Assembly: GCA_036897625.1 (NCBI GenBank)
Contig: JAYMTA010000979.1
Location: forward strand, 1-22,637
Length of the DNA: 22,637 bases
Source of the DNA: Pelargonium cotyledonis
Taxonomy: Eukaryota > Streptophyta > Magnoliopsida > Geraniales > Geraniaceae
Direction of reading: 5' to 3'
Each line of letters begins with the position of its first letter. Within the stretch, counting starts at the first letter, position 1. Shown here piece after piece: positions 10,301 to 21,659 of this stretch. The position numbers and the translations under genes were made by a program. The notes under the pieces were generated by a model that had not been told where the DNA came from, searched no databases, and was given only the letters and a program-made list of their open reading frames with translations.

Positions 10301-11762
10301 TCTGGCTTGGAAATGTAAAAGAGTTATGCGAAGCCATACACATTTTACTTTCAAGCTTGTCACCAACTTAAGTAGAATATTCTAAAATGCTAGAACTCTT
10401 TAATCCTAATCAAATTAGAACCTATCTATAATCATAGAGAGAAATAACAATGAACTTCATGAAATATATGGAGGAGCCTAGGAGTCTGTGTTTTAACAGA
10501 TACTATTGAATACAAATATGCTACGTATTGCATAATATAAATACTGTGGATAATAGACTACAAATGAACACGATCATGAAAATTAAATACTACCAGTATC
10601 CAATATGCAATAGGTTGGAAAAAAAATAAACCACGTAGAACTTACTTGTTATCATGCCCACCCACCAAAGCGGCTCATACAAGTAGGAATAGCCTCCACT
10701 ACCTGTTGACAGTAAATAATGACTTCAATAATATAAATAATGTGTTGCATAAAATGTGCATACCACAGTTCAATTATACAAGGCATCATATAGTCGTGTG
10801 ATTTAAAGAAATGTTTGTACATGGAAAAGAAGAAGAAAAAAGGAAGGCAATTTAAGAGTGTTCCTTCCAACAAGTCAAAGTTCATTTGGTTGAAATAAAA
10901 GGCTTGTGATAGCCATGAAAGGTTGCATCTTAAACTCGTGGATGCTGACGTGTGCCCCCTTCTGTAAGCTGAGATCATGCCAGCTCTGAATTTCAATTAA
11001 GATATCAAAAGGATTCACTAATTACCAATATGTCACGAACTAGCGGACAAACCCAATGCAAAAATATGTATAGTATGACAACCAATCAGTATCATGTAAC
11101 CTATATCAAGTCCTGTCATCAATAAAACAGATCCCCCAACTTCCTCAGTAAACGGACAAGCTCACACTTCATTACTATGTTGATGAGATCTCCAACACCT
11201 CAAATTCTAATATCACACTAGTGTACATAGTGAGTCAACAACAGCCCAAACAGGCAATGCTCACACAGTCACAACTCACACCCTACAGACCATCATCAAC
11301 CAGTTAATAAAACAGATCTTACTCCAATTCATTTCCCATATCTTCCATAACTCCTAAATCAATTCCCACGTTTTACCACTCAAAAAGCAATACAGACCCA
11401 AGATTCAAGGAGCCACAAGTATCAATTTTAGAAGTGAATAAAACTAAGTTACCCAAAACCCCTATGATTTCGAAAATCAATTCAAATTGCCATACTAACA
11501 AATACCCAAATTGCAAAATAAACACTTGAAAATGCAGCAAAAACAATCAAAAGAACACCCCAGAAACTCCGTTACCTGCCCTGATTCCGGAAGCTCCAGC
11601 CTTCTTCAAGCCCTTCTTCTTGACAATGAAGCTGGCGCCGATGAAGATGCTGGAGGAGAGAGCCAGAACCAAACCCTTTATATTGTCGGAGGACATGCCC
11701 TTGTACGCGGCACTCCATGACTGAGTAGCGCCAACAACAGAAGCTGCAGCATCACTCGCCAT
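7388..11762 (-). CDS. NIPA: NIPA-type magnesium transporter, 9 exons
   Basis: Exons: 11762-11576, 10702-10646, 9695-9605, 9532-9372, 9217-9090, 8984-8847, 8121-8029, 7729-7624, 7491-7388. The joined frame is 1065 nt, 354 aa, typical for plant NIPA proteins (PF05653, formerly DUF803). Family signatures run the whole length: [20 protein letters not shown] (23-42), [97 protein letters not shown], and the tail [14 protein letters not shown]. Multiple hydrophobic segments fit a polytopic Mg2+ permease of endomembrane or plasma membrane. Substrate specificity is inferred from animal NIPA1/2. The ATG sits in a good context (GTG before it, GCG after), and GTG two codons earlier need not be used. Intron 6 has a GC donor. 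Confidence 0.95.
8122..8846 (-). other. Non-canonical GC-AG intron (NIPA intron 6)
   Basis: The donor reads AACAAG|GCAAGC and the acceptor GCGACGACTCG-side reads GTCGCAG|GCGCTTG. The family sequence NYLNK-ALDTFN fixes the junction between K254 and A255, and no GT donor is available that keeps the frame. AG|GCAAG is the usual strong consensus that accompanies GC donors. Confidence 0.9.
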
Positions 11763-11839
11763 CACTCTCGCACAACTGGGTACTCAAAAGCAAAAAAAAA
11801 AAAAAAAAAACGATAAAAATTCTGGTCCCCAATAGTTCA

Positions 11840-11859
11840 ACTCGGTTTCTCTACCGAGT
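11840..11859 (-). promoter_or_regulatory. Perfect 7-bp hairpin in the NIPA leader, overlapping the uORF stop
   Basis: The RNA reads ACUCGGU-AGAGAA-ACCGAGU. The seven-base arms pair perfectly around a six-base loop, and the first arm contains the last codons of the uORF. Confidence 0.45.
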
Positions 11860-11865
11860 CACCAT
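11851..11865 (-). other. Four-codon uORF (M-V-T-R-stop) in the NIPA leader
   Basis: The ATG at 11865-11863 is the only upstream ATG between about 11960 and the main start. The frame stops at 11853-11851, about 88 nt before the NIPA ATG, so reinitiation is possible. It applies only if the transcript starts upstream of 11865. Confidence 0.4.
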
Positions 11866-11990
11866 AACTCGGGACTCGATTAGGAGCAGATCTTGCAGGG
11901 AAATGTGTCGGCGGTGCGAGGAAGAGAGATGGGTTGGTGGGCGGAGACAGCTTAGCGAGATTTTTTGCCTTGGCTTGGTTGGATCCAGAG

Positions 11991-12010
11991 GAGAGAGAGA
12001 GAGAGAGAGA
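11991..12010. repeat. (GA)10 microsatellite in the NIPA leader
   Basis: Ten GA units. On the NIPA sense strand this is a CT run, common in plant 5' leaders and core promoters. Confidence 0.9.
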
Positions 12011-12110
12011 ACAAATTTTGAAGATTTAATTTTTGTTTTAGCGAAAAAAAGGACTCTTCTCCGACTCGAGGTGGATGGCTGCTCCACTTTATCTTCTTTC
12101 TTATTTATTC

Positions 12111-15100
12111 TCCTCTTCTTTTTATTGTTGTGACTGTGTATCCAATTATGCTCTTTCTTTCTGTTTTTTTTAATAAGTTGAGCTGCACAATAGAGAATAG
12201 CGAGAATCCGAAACGTTTAACCGCTTGACTTAATTTGCTTTGATTTACTTTTCTTATCTTAGTTGAATAAAAATACACGTTGTCATGATCTCAAATAGTA
12301 GAGTGTATCACTTATATTGCTAGTTTCATATCGAATTTGTTCAGATTCAGATTTGTGTAAGTTCGAATCTGATTCAAAAAGGATTTGGATCGAATAGATC
12401 AAATGTTTTTATGGACTGAATTTCAAATTGTAGGGTAAAAATGCTCTAATTTCAATTTATTTATCCGATCAAATTCGACCCGGTTAGTATTTTTATACTA
12501 TGAATCCAATTTGACCCAAATAACGGCTATATTGTATTGATATTAAGTCAGTTTAATGAATGGGTGCCCGCCGATTCAAATTTTCAGTTGTTCAATAGTT
12601 TTATCGAATCAATATTAACATATGTACATTGAGAAAGTAAAGAGCATCAAACATACTTTTAGTGGTTGAAACTCGGTTGAGAGACAAGCAAATTGAATTT
12701 GGACGGTTCTTCGCTCACAAATCTATAGAGACATGTATTTGTTAATTTTCGGTGTGATACCTCATCATTGGTTTAGCCAAGTAACGCCATGTAAAACGGT
12801 TGAGAGACTTGGTTCATTTGTGAATACTAAATTTGACAATTTGAACTCAAATCATAAGTTATTTGAACTTTGAGTCGTATTGTTCGTGAGTTCTACTCAA
12901 TCTAACTAGACTGGATAAAATGTTTAATATGACCGATTTTAGGCAATATGTGTTTTTTTCTCCATCATTGACCTAATAAAACATGACTCTCGCCGAACTC
13001 ACACCGCTTACGTGTTAGGTTAGGATTGGATTTTTCTTAAACTAAACTCGACCCAAATTTTGAATTATCAATTTACTTTCTACCAATATTACAAATAAGC
13101 CAAATGAACACCTAATAATTGGTAAAGGTAGTTTTTGCCAATAGTTTGATGGAGAAATAGGTGAAATTTTCTGTTGAAAATCTCTCCTATCATTAATAAT
13201 TTGTTGCATTAATTAGTCAATGCTTGAAATGGAAATTAACTTCCCTTTAAGGTGATTGCATCAATTTTAGCAGTGTTTCATTACGTGTGTTCATTCATTG
13301 CCATCTTGTTTTGTTGATCTAATTTATTTCAAAAATTAATACCCTTAAATATTGTATCAAATTTTAAATTATGGTTGCGTATTTAATATTGTTGTCTCAC
13401 AATTTCGGGTAACATTAGTCTTTCTCTTACGTGTAATATGAGTTATACACAATCATCTAAAAGTAACTAAATGGTTAGCAATGAAACGTAGAAAGTCATA
13501 TAAATTATTCGACCAATATTGATTATGTGACAAGTGTCATATATAAGACGAGACCTTTGAGAAGTTCGGGTCAATGTTAGCTCATCAAAAGCTCACATAA
13601 AACAGACGCATCAAGTGTTATATGGCGCAACTCTAAAATATAAAGTGCAAATGAGGTATATCGTAAATAATTAAACTTACCATTATTTTACGGTTTAACT
13701 AACGATGTTGTGTAAAATTTACATGCTCAAACGCTATAAATTTGTGACCTACACACACTAACTAGTTCCGTCTCATTTTAATTTACATCACTCAACTATT
13801 TTATATTGTTTTATTCAAATCATCGTCTCATAGTTTTTTGGTCTTTTAGACTATAAGATATTTAGGATTGCGGTGCCTTTAGTTTTAACATAGAGACTGA
13901 AAATCTGACCAACTCATGGGCCACTTGATTCACAAACTAAACCGTAATGAAAAAAATCGACACTATCATATTGAGAAACAATGGCTAAAACAACATAAAC
14001 AATAAATGTAAAGGCACCACAATCCTCTCTTTTACCTTGAATAATCAATTTGAAGACGCTTAAATTTTCCGCCTCCCAACAAGACGCATTCCACGCGAAT
14101 CCATTTAATTATTGGCATCCAGCTACTGCTAATGATCAGTTTACAGGTTCTTTTTATCAGCAACGAGACATAATACTTGAAGTAATAATATTTCTCAATT
14201 CTCAAAGGGAATGTCACTTTAAACTCCACCCCATAAATCTCACCTAATATCGTCGACAAGAAGGCTCCAACTTGAGACCAATTTACAAGTTATGATGATC
14301 AGAAGTTTCCTAATTCATCATCTTGTATATATACCAACAAACCAAAGAAGAATGGTTCTTGCACTCAAGAATCTAGTCTGTTAGATTCATATATATTTGA
14401 ACTGTTAGAATAAAGCTTTTAAACATGTGAATGTACTTGTTTAGATCAAACTTGCTATTTTTACAAATGGAACTAATGCACTTGTTTAGCTACTCTATTT
14501 GATGATTGAATCAGTTACAAAGGGTTGACTAAAATTAGGTAATGATGTGATTTGAGGCATTTTTTTGGGAAGATCAAGCAATGCTGCTTCAAAATTCAGA
14601 ACTTGAATTGCTAGACACTGATATGCCGACAACAATCATGATTCCCGTCTTCTCATTATTTGTTTTCTTTGTGCCTAAACTCGAATTGACCTCCCATGAT
14701 CGATATATGTGCTTCTCTTGCACTCCCACTGACACCTGTGGAAGCTGAAAACCTGATCATGACCCATTCGGGCAAAGCCTTCCTGAAATTAATTTGGTAA
14801 GAAAGAGATTCGTGTAGCGCCCCAGAGCCTTACCTCGTGACCATACCATACGTGACCCAAATTCATTGGTACGAGCACTAGTAGGAGCTGCATCTCCATG
14901 GTATACCAAGTCAGGATCCTCCTATGGATTCGTTTATTTACGTTGTTATGCAATAATTAAGACAAGGATTGGCTCACAAAACATTTGACTACCATGCATG
15001 GAGTGTTTTGGGCCTATGATGAAACCATAATTTAAACTGAATTATGATGGTATTGAATTGTTGTATTTTGTAAAAATGTAGTAATTGAGTATTAAATAAG

Positions 15101-15150
15101 TGTAGGGACATTTTAGGCAGTGGGTGTCTTAATAAATACATAATTACCCT
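12111..15150. other. Long intergenic region without a recognisable gene
   Basis: About 3 kb of AT-rich DNA separating the divergent NIPA and HISN1 genes. No ORF here resembles a known protein. The segment 14032-14259 is open on both strands and unidentified. Around 14800-14935 there is a locally GC-richer patch, with TGTAGCGCCCCAGAGCC at 14813, that looks like worn transposon sequence but cannot be classified. The last few hundred bases should hold the HISN1 promoter, including TTGGGCC at 15008 (a site II/TCP-type TGGGCC). Confidence 0.5.
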
Positions 15151-15313
15151 AAAATAGAGGGAGCATATAGAGAATATCCAAAATAAACCCCAAAAAGCCC
15201 ACTCGTGTCGTGTGTGTGTTGAGCTCTCTTCTCACTCTCTCTCTCCACCTATCAACTGTCCGTCTAATCCGCGGCGGCGCCTCCTCCTCCACCTCCACCT
15301 CCTCGTCGCGACG

Positions 15314-18300
15314 ATGCCGGTCCTCTATCCTCTCCTCCAGCAATGCCTCTCCACGCCCGTGCCGTCACTCGCCGTCGTCTGGTCTTCGTCGTCTCTTCGC
15401 CCCAAATCCACCAAAGTCTATTGCTCCTCCTCCTCCTCCGCCTCGCAGTCTCAGGTGGCGGTTCTCAATGGCAACCCGGAACGGAGAATCGTTGAGAGGA
15501 ACGAGATTCGCCTGGGCTTGCCTAGCAAAGGACGCATGGCCAACGACACTCTCGATCTCCTCAAGGTAAATTTCCGTTTGGTTGCTCAGAAAATGTTGGG
15601 GATTGAATCTCTGCATCGTTGGGATTGAATTAGGGTTTTGAGTGATGTGCGTGTGTCAGGGCTTTTGGAATTTTCTTGATTGGATCTTTGAAGTTCTGAA
15701 TTTGCATGTTACAGAGTTAATGTTGAAATTGCTTGTGGTTCTTTGAAGTTTCGTGACTTCAGTGTGACAAAGTTGTGATTTTTGTTTGCTTATCCATAAT
15801 TTAATTGAGGAAATATAATCTCGGCCAAAGGGTTATGGGCTGAGTATCAGCCTGGCCAATCAGAAAATGACACCTTTTCTTTTGTGTCTTGGCTGAGTAT
15901 TGCTCTCAATCTAATATTCTAAAATTGAAAGTTGAGATTTTGAGGTTCCAAGTTTGTTTGCCATTAATTCCTTTATGTGTATTAGTTGTCAATAAGGTCT
16001 CTCCTTGTATGGATTTTGACTTTGTTTTTCTTTGTTTTTGTTATATTTGGCAAAGGATTGTCAACTCTCAGTGAGGCAGGTCAATCCTCGGCAATATGTT
16101 GCAGAGATACCACAGGTGGGTGCTTTTAGTTTCTTGTTTATGTGAAACATGTATGTAGCTTCTTACAAAAGGCTAGAAAACTGTCTTGCGTGTACAACTC
16201 TTCAACCTTTTTCATTGTATGCATCCAGTGTGTTTCTGATTCTTTAAGCAACCTTTTATGCTCCGTTTGTTAAATCTTTATTTTTGCAGCTCTCCAACTT
16301 GGAAGTCTGGTTTCAGAGGCCAAAAGACATTGTGCGGAAATTGTTATCTGGAGATCTAGATCTTGGTATTGTGGGTTTAGATACAGTCTCTGAATATGGA
16401 CAGGTAAGCTTTTCTTTTGGGCATTGCATCTGCATAGGTATCCTGGAATTCTCATTCAACATTTCATGCTAGTTGGCCCGTTTGAATTACTTTCACATTA
16501 TTTAACCAATGCATTTTTTTTCTACGAATCCTGAATCAAATATCCTTCCTCTGATACGTTTATTTCCATTCTCTGCTACGTACTTAAGTACTGGTTATGT
16601 GTAGGCTGAATATATTATATACTCTTTATATTAATATCTACTACTTTCACTTTCTAAGTTCAGTTTAAAGTATGCCTGAGCACTATCCGCTGTGTGGTAA
16701 TAAACTTGCAGAATCATGCCTTATCTCCTTTGCTGAGACTGATAAAAACGAAGCTTTAGTGTGTCTTAAACGAGATATTTTATAAAAAAACTGTGTTTTG
16801 CATATGATTTTATTACAATTTTTTACTCCATGTTACCATTCATTTCGCTCTATAGGTAGAATTGGTCCATTAAGCTCTTCCATTCTTATAGGAGCCTTGA
16901 TCTCAAGCCACTTAAGACTTACTCTTTGATGGAGTTCCCCCTCACCTACTGTTAATCTGTTATTAACTATAACATACTAAGAGTTAAAAAATGGGTTAAG
17001 CTAACTTATAAAGATTGCGGATATCTCTTAAATTCTGTAATAGAAAGCTTCAAGATTAGACATGAGTAATTTATGACAAATTTAGACTGGAATGCACAAA
17101 TGAGCATTTTTACAAAGATTGTTGACCGTGAAACACCACAGAAATACCATTTTTGATATCTAAGTTTGATCAAGTAAACTTTGATCTCCTTGGAAACGGC
17201 AGGACTTGAACAAGAGTACAATATGCTGCATTTGTTGTTTAATATCTTAAATGATTCTTGGAGTCCTGAAATATTCTAGAATTTTTATAAAGAACTGGAA
17301 TATGAATTTGTTTGTTGCACAACCACTGGCACCTTTGCATTGCCTTTTCCCCTCATTCAAATATAAAAGTGTGATTGGAATTACTTTTGCCAGGGCGATG
17401 AAGATCTTATCCTTGTTCATGACGCTCTTGATTATGGAGATTGTCGTTTGTCATTTGCGGTAAGTTTTTTTTCTTTTTTCTTCTATACATAGCTAACTGT
17501 AGCAAGTTGATCTTCTCATAGTTCTCGTTGTTTACTGTCAAATGGTTTCTTTCTTCTGTCAGATACCTAAATATGGGATTTTTGAGAATATAAATTCGAT
17601 GAAGGAGCTGGCTGAAATGCCTCAGTGGACAGCTGAGAAACCGCTTCGAGTTGCAACTGGTTTCACTTATGTATAAAATGTCTTTTTAGTATCTCTCCCC
17701 ACTATTTACCTGTATAAAGTTGTTGGCTTTTGGTTTCGGGTAGAGGGTTCAACTTGGATCTTATTTTGTTGTCTTTCTGCACAGCTGGGTCCTAAATTTG
17801 TGAAAGAAAATGGGTTGGAGCATGTGACCTTTTCAACTGCTGATGGGGCACTGGAAGCAGCTCCTGCGGTGAGATTTACTTATTTATTTCCACATTCTAA
17901 TTGAGTTGAGTTCCTTTATGGTATGGTTGTGATAGTTCAATAGTGTTGGCACAATGCGTAACATAGCCTAGGAAAAAAACTTTGCATTTTCTTGTGAGTT
18001 GAATATCAATGAAATTTAACTATTCTGACCCACATTAACCACAGTGAATAATATATAAGTGCAAGCTTATTAAATATCAATGTTGCTACCATTTGATTTC
18101 ATTGCAATGTTCTTTTTACTCCTTTTTCTTTCTTTTGTGGTAGTTTGCTAGTTAGTTTTATTGGTTTTATCCACAAATCTTTTTGTTGATTGGGAGGATT
18201 AAATTGCATTATTGGTATATAATGTTAGTTACTGTATAGACATTATGTAAATGACTAGGGACAAGCTCTTACGATAGTATTGCCTCATTACAAACAATAT

Positions 18301-19433
18301 TTTATCAAAGGAGAAAGATACATGATATTCACACTGAGTTGGAGTTTTTTTTTTTCTCTTGACCCTCAACACACACTAACACTATACCACCATTGATGCT
18401 GCTTTTACCGTTCTGATTTTTGAGTTATCCTGCTGGGAAAAACCTAAAAGTTGTTGCAGATTGTAGCACAGTTACGCACGGTTATCAGAAATTTCACTTT
18501 TAGCTGAAAGCGAAAAATATATCTTATATGTGACAACATTACTATGTTGCGTCCCAGTCTTTGTATATTTTTAGGTTGAAGGCCTTTTTTTTTTTTTTTT
18601 AAATTTTAATTAACATTATTATTTATCTATGGCAAAAAAATCATTCTGCTATCATCACGCGGGACTTATCTTTTTCCGACTTAGATGGGGATAGCTGATG
18701 CTATTTTGGACCTTGTGAGTAGTGGAACGACGTTGCGAGAAAACAACTTGAAAGAAATTGAGGGTGGAACTGTCTTGCAAAGCCAGGTAAGTTAAGTTCT
18801 TACGAATAAACAGGTCATTTATGCTGCCGCCTTTACATTTTGCCTTCACTTCACCGTATCTTGCCTTACGTTGAAGATTTAATGTTCTTCAGGCTTGTGT
18901 TGTTGCAAGTAGAAAATCATTGATACAACGAAAAGGCGTACTGGACATAACTCATGAGATGCTTGAAAGATTGGAAGCACATCTGAGGGCAGTTGGTCAA
19001 TTTACGGTGTGGATCTATCATTTCGTATGCTATTTTTTGTTTATTACTTTAGTTTGTGTTGGCTCACTCATTCATGGCAGGTAACTGCGAATATGAGAGG
19101 TAGTAGTGCAGAGGAAGTTGCTGAACGAGTGCTGAGCCAGACATCATTGTCGGGGTTGCAGGTGAGATATTAAAGAAAGGCTAATGGTTCTCCATCTCCC
19201 GTATCCCTTCAAATTATAACCTTTTGGACCAAGAAACAGTATTAGTATCACATTTACGCATAATAATTTCTTGACCTTTCATTTTTATGTGTCAGGGGCC
19301 AACGGTAAGTCCAGTCTTCTGCAAACGAGACGGGAAGGTAACAGCTGATTACTATGCCATAGTCATATGTGTGCCTAAAAAAGCACTGTACAAATCTGTC
19401 CAACAGCTGCGAGCGGTGAGTTATAACCAACAT

Positions 19434-19482
<49 letters not shown>

Positions 19483-19637
19483 GCAAGACTTGTTTGTGAT
19501 GTTGACCTATATATGTTTGTTCCTGACACCATTTGATGCAGATCGGAGGCAGCGGGGTTCTAATATCTCCACTGACCTACATTTTTGACGAGGAAACTCC
19601 AAGATGGCGCGAGCTTCTTTCAAAACTAGGGCTCTAG
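15314..19637 (+). CDS. HISN1: ATP phosphoribosyltransferase, plastid (histidine synthesis, step 1), 11 exons
   Basis: Exons: 15314-15565, 16056-16115, 16290-16403, 17394-17459, 17563-17670, 17785-17868, 18685-18786, 18893-19006, 19081-19161, 19296-19415, 19542-19637. The joined frame is 1197 nt, 398 aa. The enzyme couples ATP and PRPP to phosphoribosyl-ATP and is the histidine-inhibited entry step. Residues 1 to about 60 are Ser-rich, acid-poor and look like a chloroplast transit peptide. The HisG catalytic core follows: [10 protein letters not shown] (66-75), [18 protein letters not shown] (ending at 142), ATGFTYLGPKF, then the PRPP loop [20 protein letters not shown] (217-236). The end (about 300-395) matches the regulatory HisG_C domain of long-form enzymes, with [15 protein letters not shown] and [21 protein letters not shown]. 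The start is the first ATG of the leader, which carries a CT-rich tract at 15223-15249. All ten introns are phase 0. Confidence 0.96.
19437..19480. repeat. (TC)22 microsatellite in HISN1 intron 10
   Basis: Twenty-two uninterrupted TC units starting 21 bases after the donor GT. It is intronic and probably length-variable between individuals. Confidence 0.97.
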
Positions 19638-20041
19638 TTTTATGTCAAAGACTTAGGCAGTTTATTGCATCTCCATGGGAGAGTAAATGCTGAGTTGCTT
19701 GAGCACATGAAAGCAATTCAAGCATTGCGAATTAGGCTATGACTTTTTTTTCTATTTTATTTTTGTTATGCTTATTTGCTCTTCTTTTTTCGTTTTGCTT
19801 GTGAGAAAATTTCATGTCAAGCTAGCTTAATTTTGTATGACATTTGTTATTGAGTGGCCGGCTTCACTCACCCATGTAATTCAGAACCGTTGTAATGTGT
19901 GAATTTCTTGTGTAAAAGCATTGAAAATTTTAAAACCATTGGAAGTTCACCAAATGATTTGTATTTGCTATAACGTATGATTATTTGCAGAATCTAATAG
20001 AAACCTAGCATCTTGAAACTATCATAGTAGCATGAACTGTA
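19638..20041. other. Tail-to-tail 3' region shared by HISN1 and NFU
   Basis: Only 404 bp separate the two convergent stop codons, so it must hold both 3' untranslated regions, which may overlap. T-rich and TTGTA/TTGTAATGTG stretches near 19833-19900 are plausible poly(A)-region elements for HISN1. No further gene is seen. Confidence 0.6.
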
Positions 20042-21586
20042 TTATAGAAGTTGAACAGCTGCAATGGCGGGGATTTTCTCGCGCAATTTCTGAGAAACAG
20101 CTACTCGAACAGTCATGACTCCCGCAGCTGGACCTGATAGTCGGATTTTCACAATGGACTCGTTGATTTTCACAAGTTCAAGACATCCTCCAGCTGCTCC
20201 AACAAGGTAAGGCCTCATTTCTTCAAGCACCTGAGAGGTTTATGAGAACAGATGTATGAGCTAACAATCTTTAAATCATCAAAAGATTTTAGAGTTGAAT
20301 GAGTTTATATCTCTTCAGATGCAAACACATGCTCAGATATTCTGACAATTATAGGTTTTCTTTTACTCGGTAGGTATGCGAATAGAGTGTTTATGCGTTA
20401 CCTAGGTTCTCTAATTTTTTTGAAGATAAAAACAGGAGACTTTTAAGTGGGAGCGACTCTAAAGAAAAAACCGATTACCTTCTCTATATTTTCTTCATTT
20501 AGTTCGAGTCCAGTTTCTTCATCGACTACTTGTTCCACTGCAACTATTTCCGGTATCTTTTCCTTCAGTCGCTGCTCGATCCCCAACTTCATAGTCATAC
20601 CTGAATTCGGACAGGACCCACAAGCTCCTTGCAACTTCAACCTCACAACATTCCCGTCAATCTCGTGCAATGCTACATTACCCCCATCTGAAATGAGATA
20701 TGGTCGGACTTCATCTAATACACTCTCAACATTCTCCGCAGTTAATGTCAGCTCAACCATTGAATCTGGAGTCTCAACAGACTTCACAACTGCAAGATAT
20801 GAAAATCAGGAAAGTTTTAGTGAATCCCCACATAAGTTTTTGCAATGTCACACAGTATCTGCAACATTTCACAAAGATTCCAATATAGTGCTACCCTATT
20901 TTCTTCCACAATTGAGATTTGAGGCAATGACACAACCATATCCTCAAAGGTTTCAGAAACTGTTTATGTCACATACCAAGAGAACAGACTCAGTGCCCCA
21001 AACTCCCGCATCCGGAGGAAGGGGCTTGGACGTCAAACACGTATAGACGAATATCACCCGTGCACATTGTGCATAAGACTAAGGTACAGGCAAAAACTAT
21101 CAATAATTCCAATGTATCATCTTGGACACAAATGTATTATCTCTACCAAGCTTGTTAACCGAGGTTAGAGTAGCAAACACATGAAGTCAATTGCTCCGTT
21201 GATAAAAGTTGGTTCTACCGTGCATATCTCAAACCAAATTCTTTAAAAACCACAAAACGTGCCATAATATTCACTCATGCTAAGTTCACATCATAACAAC
21301 AACTAACTCAAGAGAATCAATCAACAAATTACCAGTCCTGCGAGTGCTAATTGGAATCGCAACCCGTACGGAATGGAAAGAGGTCTGCCATAGAAGATTG
21401 CTTCTTCTCCGAGAGAGCGCGAAAAACCCTGAAATCTGTGAAAAATCATTGAATTAGAAGCTCATGTGAAGATCAAACTGTTAGATTCGAGATATCAAAA
21501 AATGGAGAGAAAAAGAAGGAGACCTTGACTGGACGAGAAGCGGATGGTTGTAGGGTTAGAGGAGACTTGTATGCTACTGCTTCCAT
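20042..21586 (-). CDS. NFU: NifU-like Fe-S scaffold protein, chloroplast type, 4 exons
   Basis: Exons: 21586-21524, 21435-21333, 20789-20479, 20230-20042. The joined frame is 666 nt, 221 aa, near the size of plastid NFU1-3. Residues 1 to about 55 are rich in Ser, Arg and Pro with few acids, as in a chloroplast transit peptide. The first NifU C-terminal domain (about 70-150) has [16 protein letters not shown] and the cluster-binding CxxC in GACGSCPNS (C112, C115). The second domain (160-221) repeats the fold (VLEEMRPYL) but has [17 protein letters not shown] where the cysteines would be, so it cannot bind a cluster the same way. These proteins assemble and hand on Fe-S clusters, notably for photosystem I. 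Which of NFU1, 2 or 3 it matches is not decided. Exon 2 uses the upstream of two acceptors 7 nt apart. The other would give a stop. Confidence 0.94.
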
Positions 21587-21659
21587 ATCTGTGTTGAACG
21601 GGACGATTTCTCTAAATCGATCAAATTCTCTGTAACGCTTTCTCTGTCAGCTTTGTTTG

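Larger units (their letters stand above)
11763..12110 (-). promoter_or_regulatory. NIPA 5' leader and core promoter region
   Basis: Moving upstream from the ATG there is a 19-base A-run (11792-11810, U-run in the RNA), a perfect hairpin, a four-codon uORF, a (GA)10 repeat (CU-rich in the RNA) and an AT-rich GAATAAATAA at 12110-12101 that might serve as a TATA element. The transcription start is not determinable, so the extent of the leader is a guess. Confidence 0.45.

Noticed and set aside
11851-12133. ORFs on both strands in the NIPA leader
   Set aside because: They use non-ATG starts or the GA repeat and encode low-complexity peptides. Only the four-codon ATG uORF was kept.
13765-13800. 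Possible fourth MITE end (TTCCGTCTCATTTTAATTT)
   Set aside because: It resembles a MITE terminus, but no inverted partner or shared interior was found nearby.
15212-15313. In-frame extension of HISN1 upstream of its ATG
   Set aside because: The extension depends on a GTG start. The first ATG, at 15314, is in good context and gives a normal transit peptide.
15210-15569. 119-codon plus-strand ORF overlapping HISN1 exon 1
   Set aside because: It is a different frame of the same GC-rich exon, low complexity and without the HisG motifs.
20447-21046. 199-codon plus-strand ORF
   Set aside because: It is antisense to NFU exon 3 and intron 2, is Ser/Thr-rich low-complexity, and disappears against the clear NFU protein on the other strand.
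21333-21428. Shorter NFU exon 2 from the downstream acceptor
   Set aside because: It breaks the frame and yields TTG-TGA at the start of exon 3.
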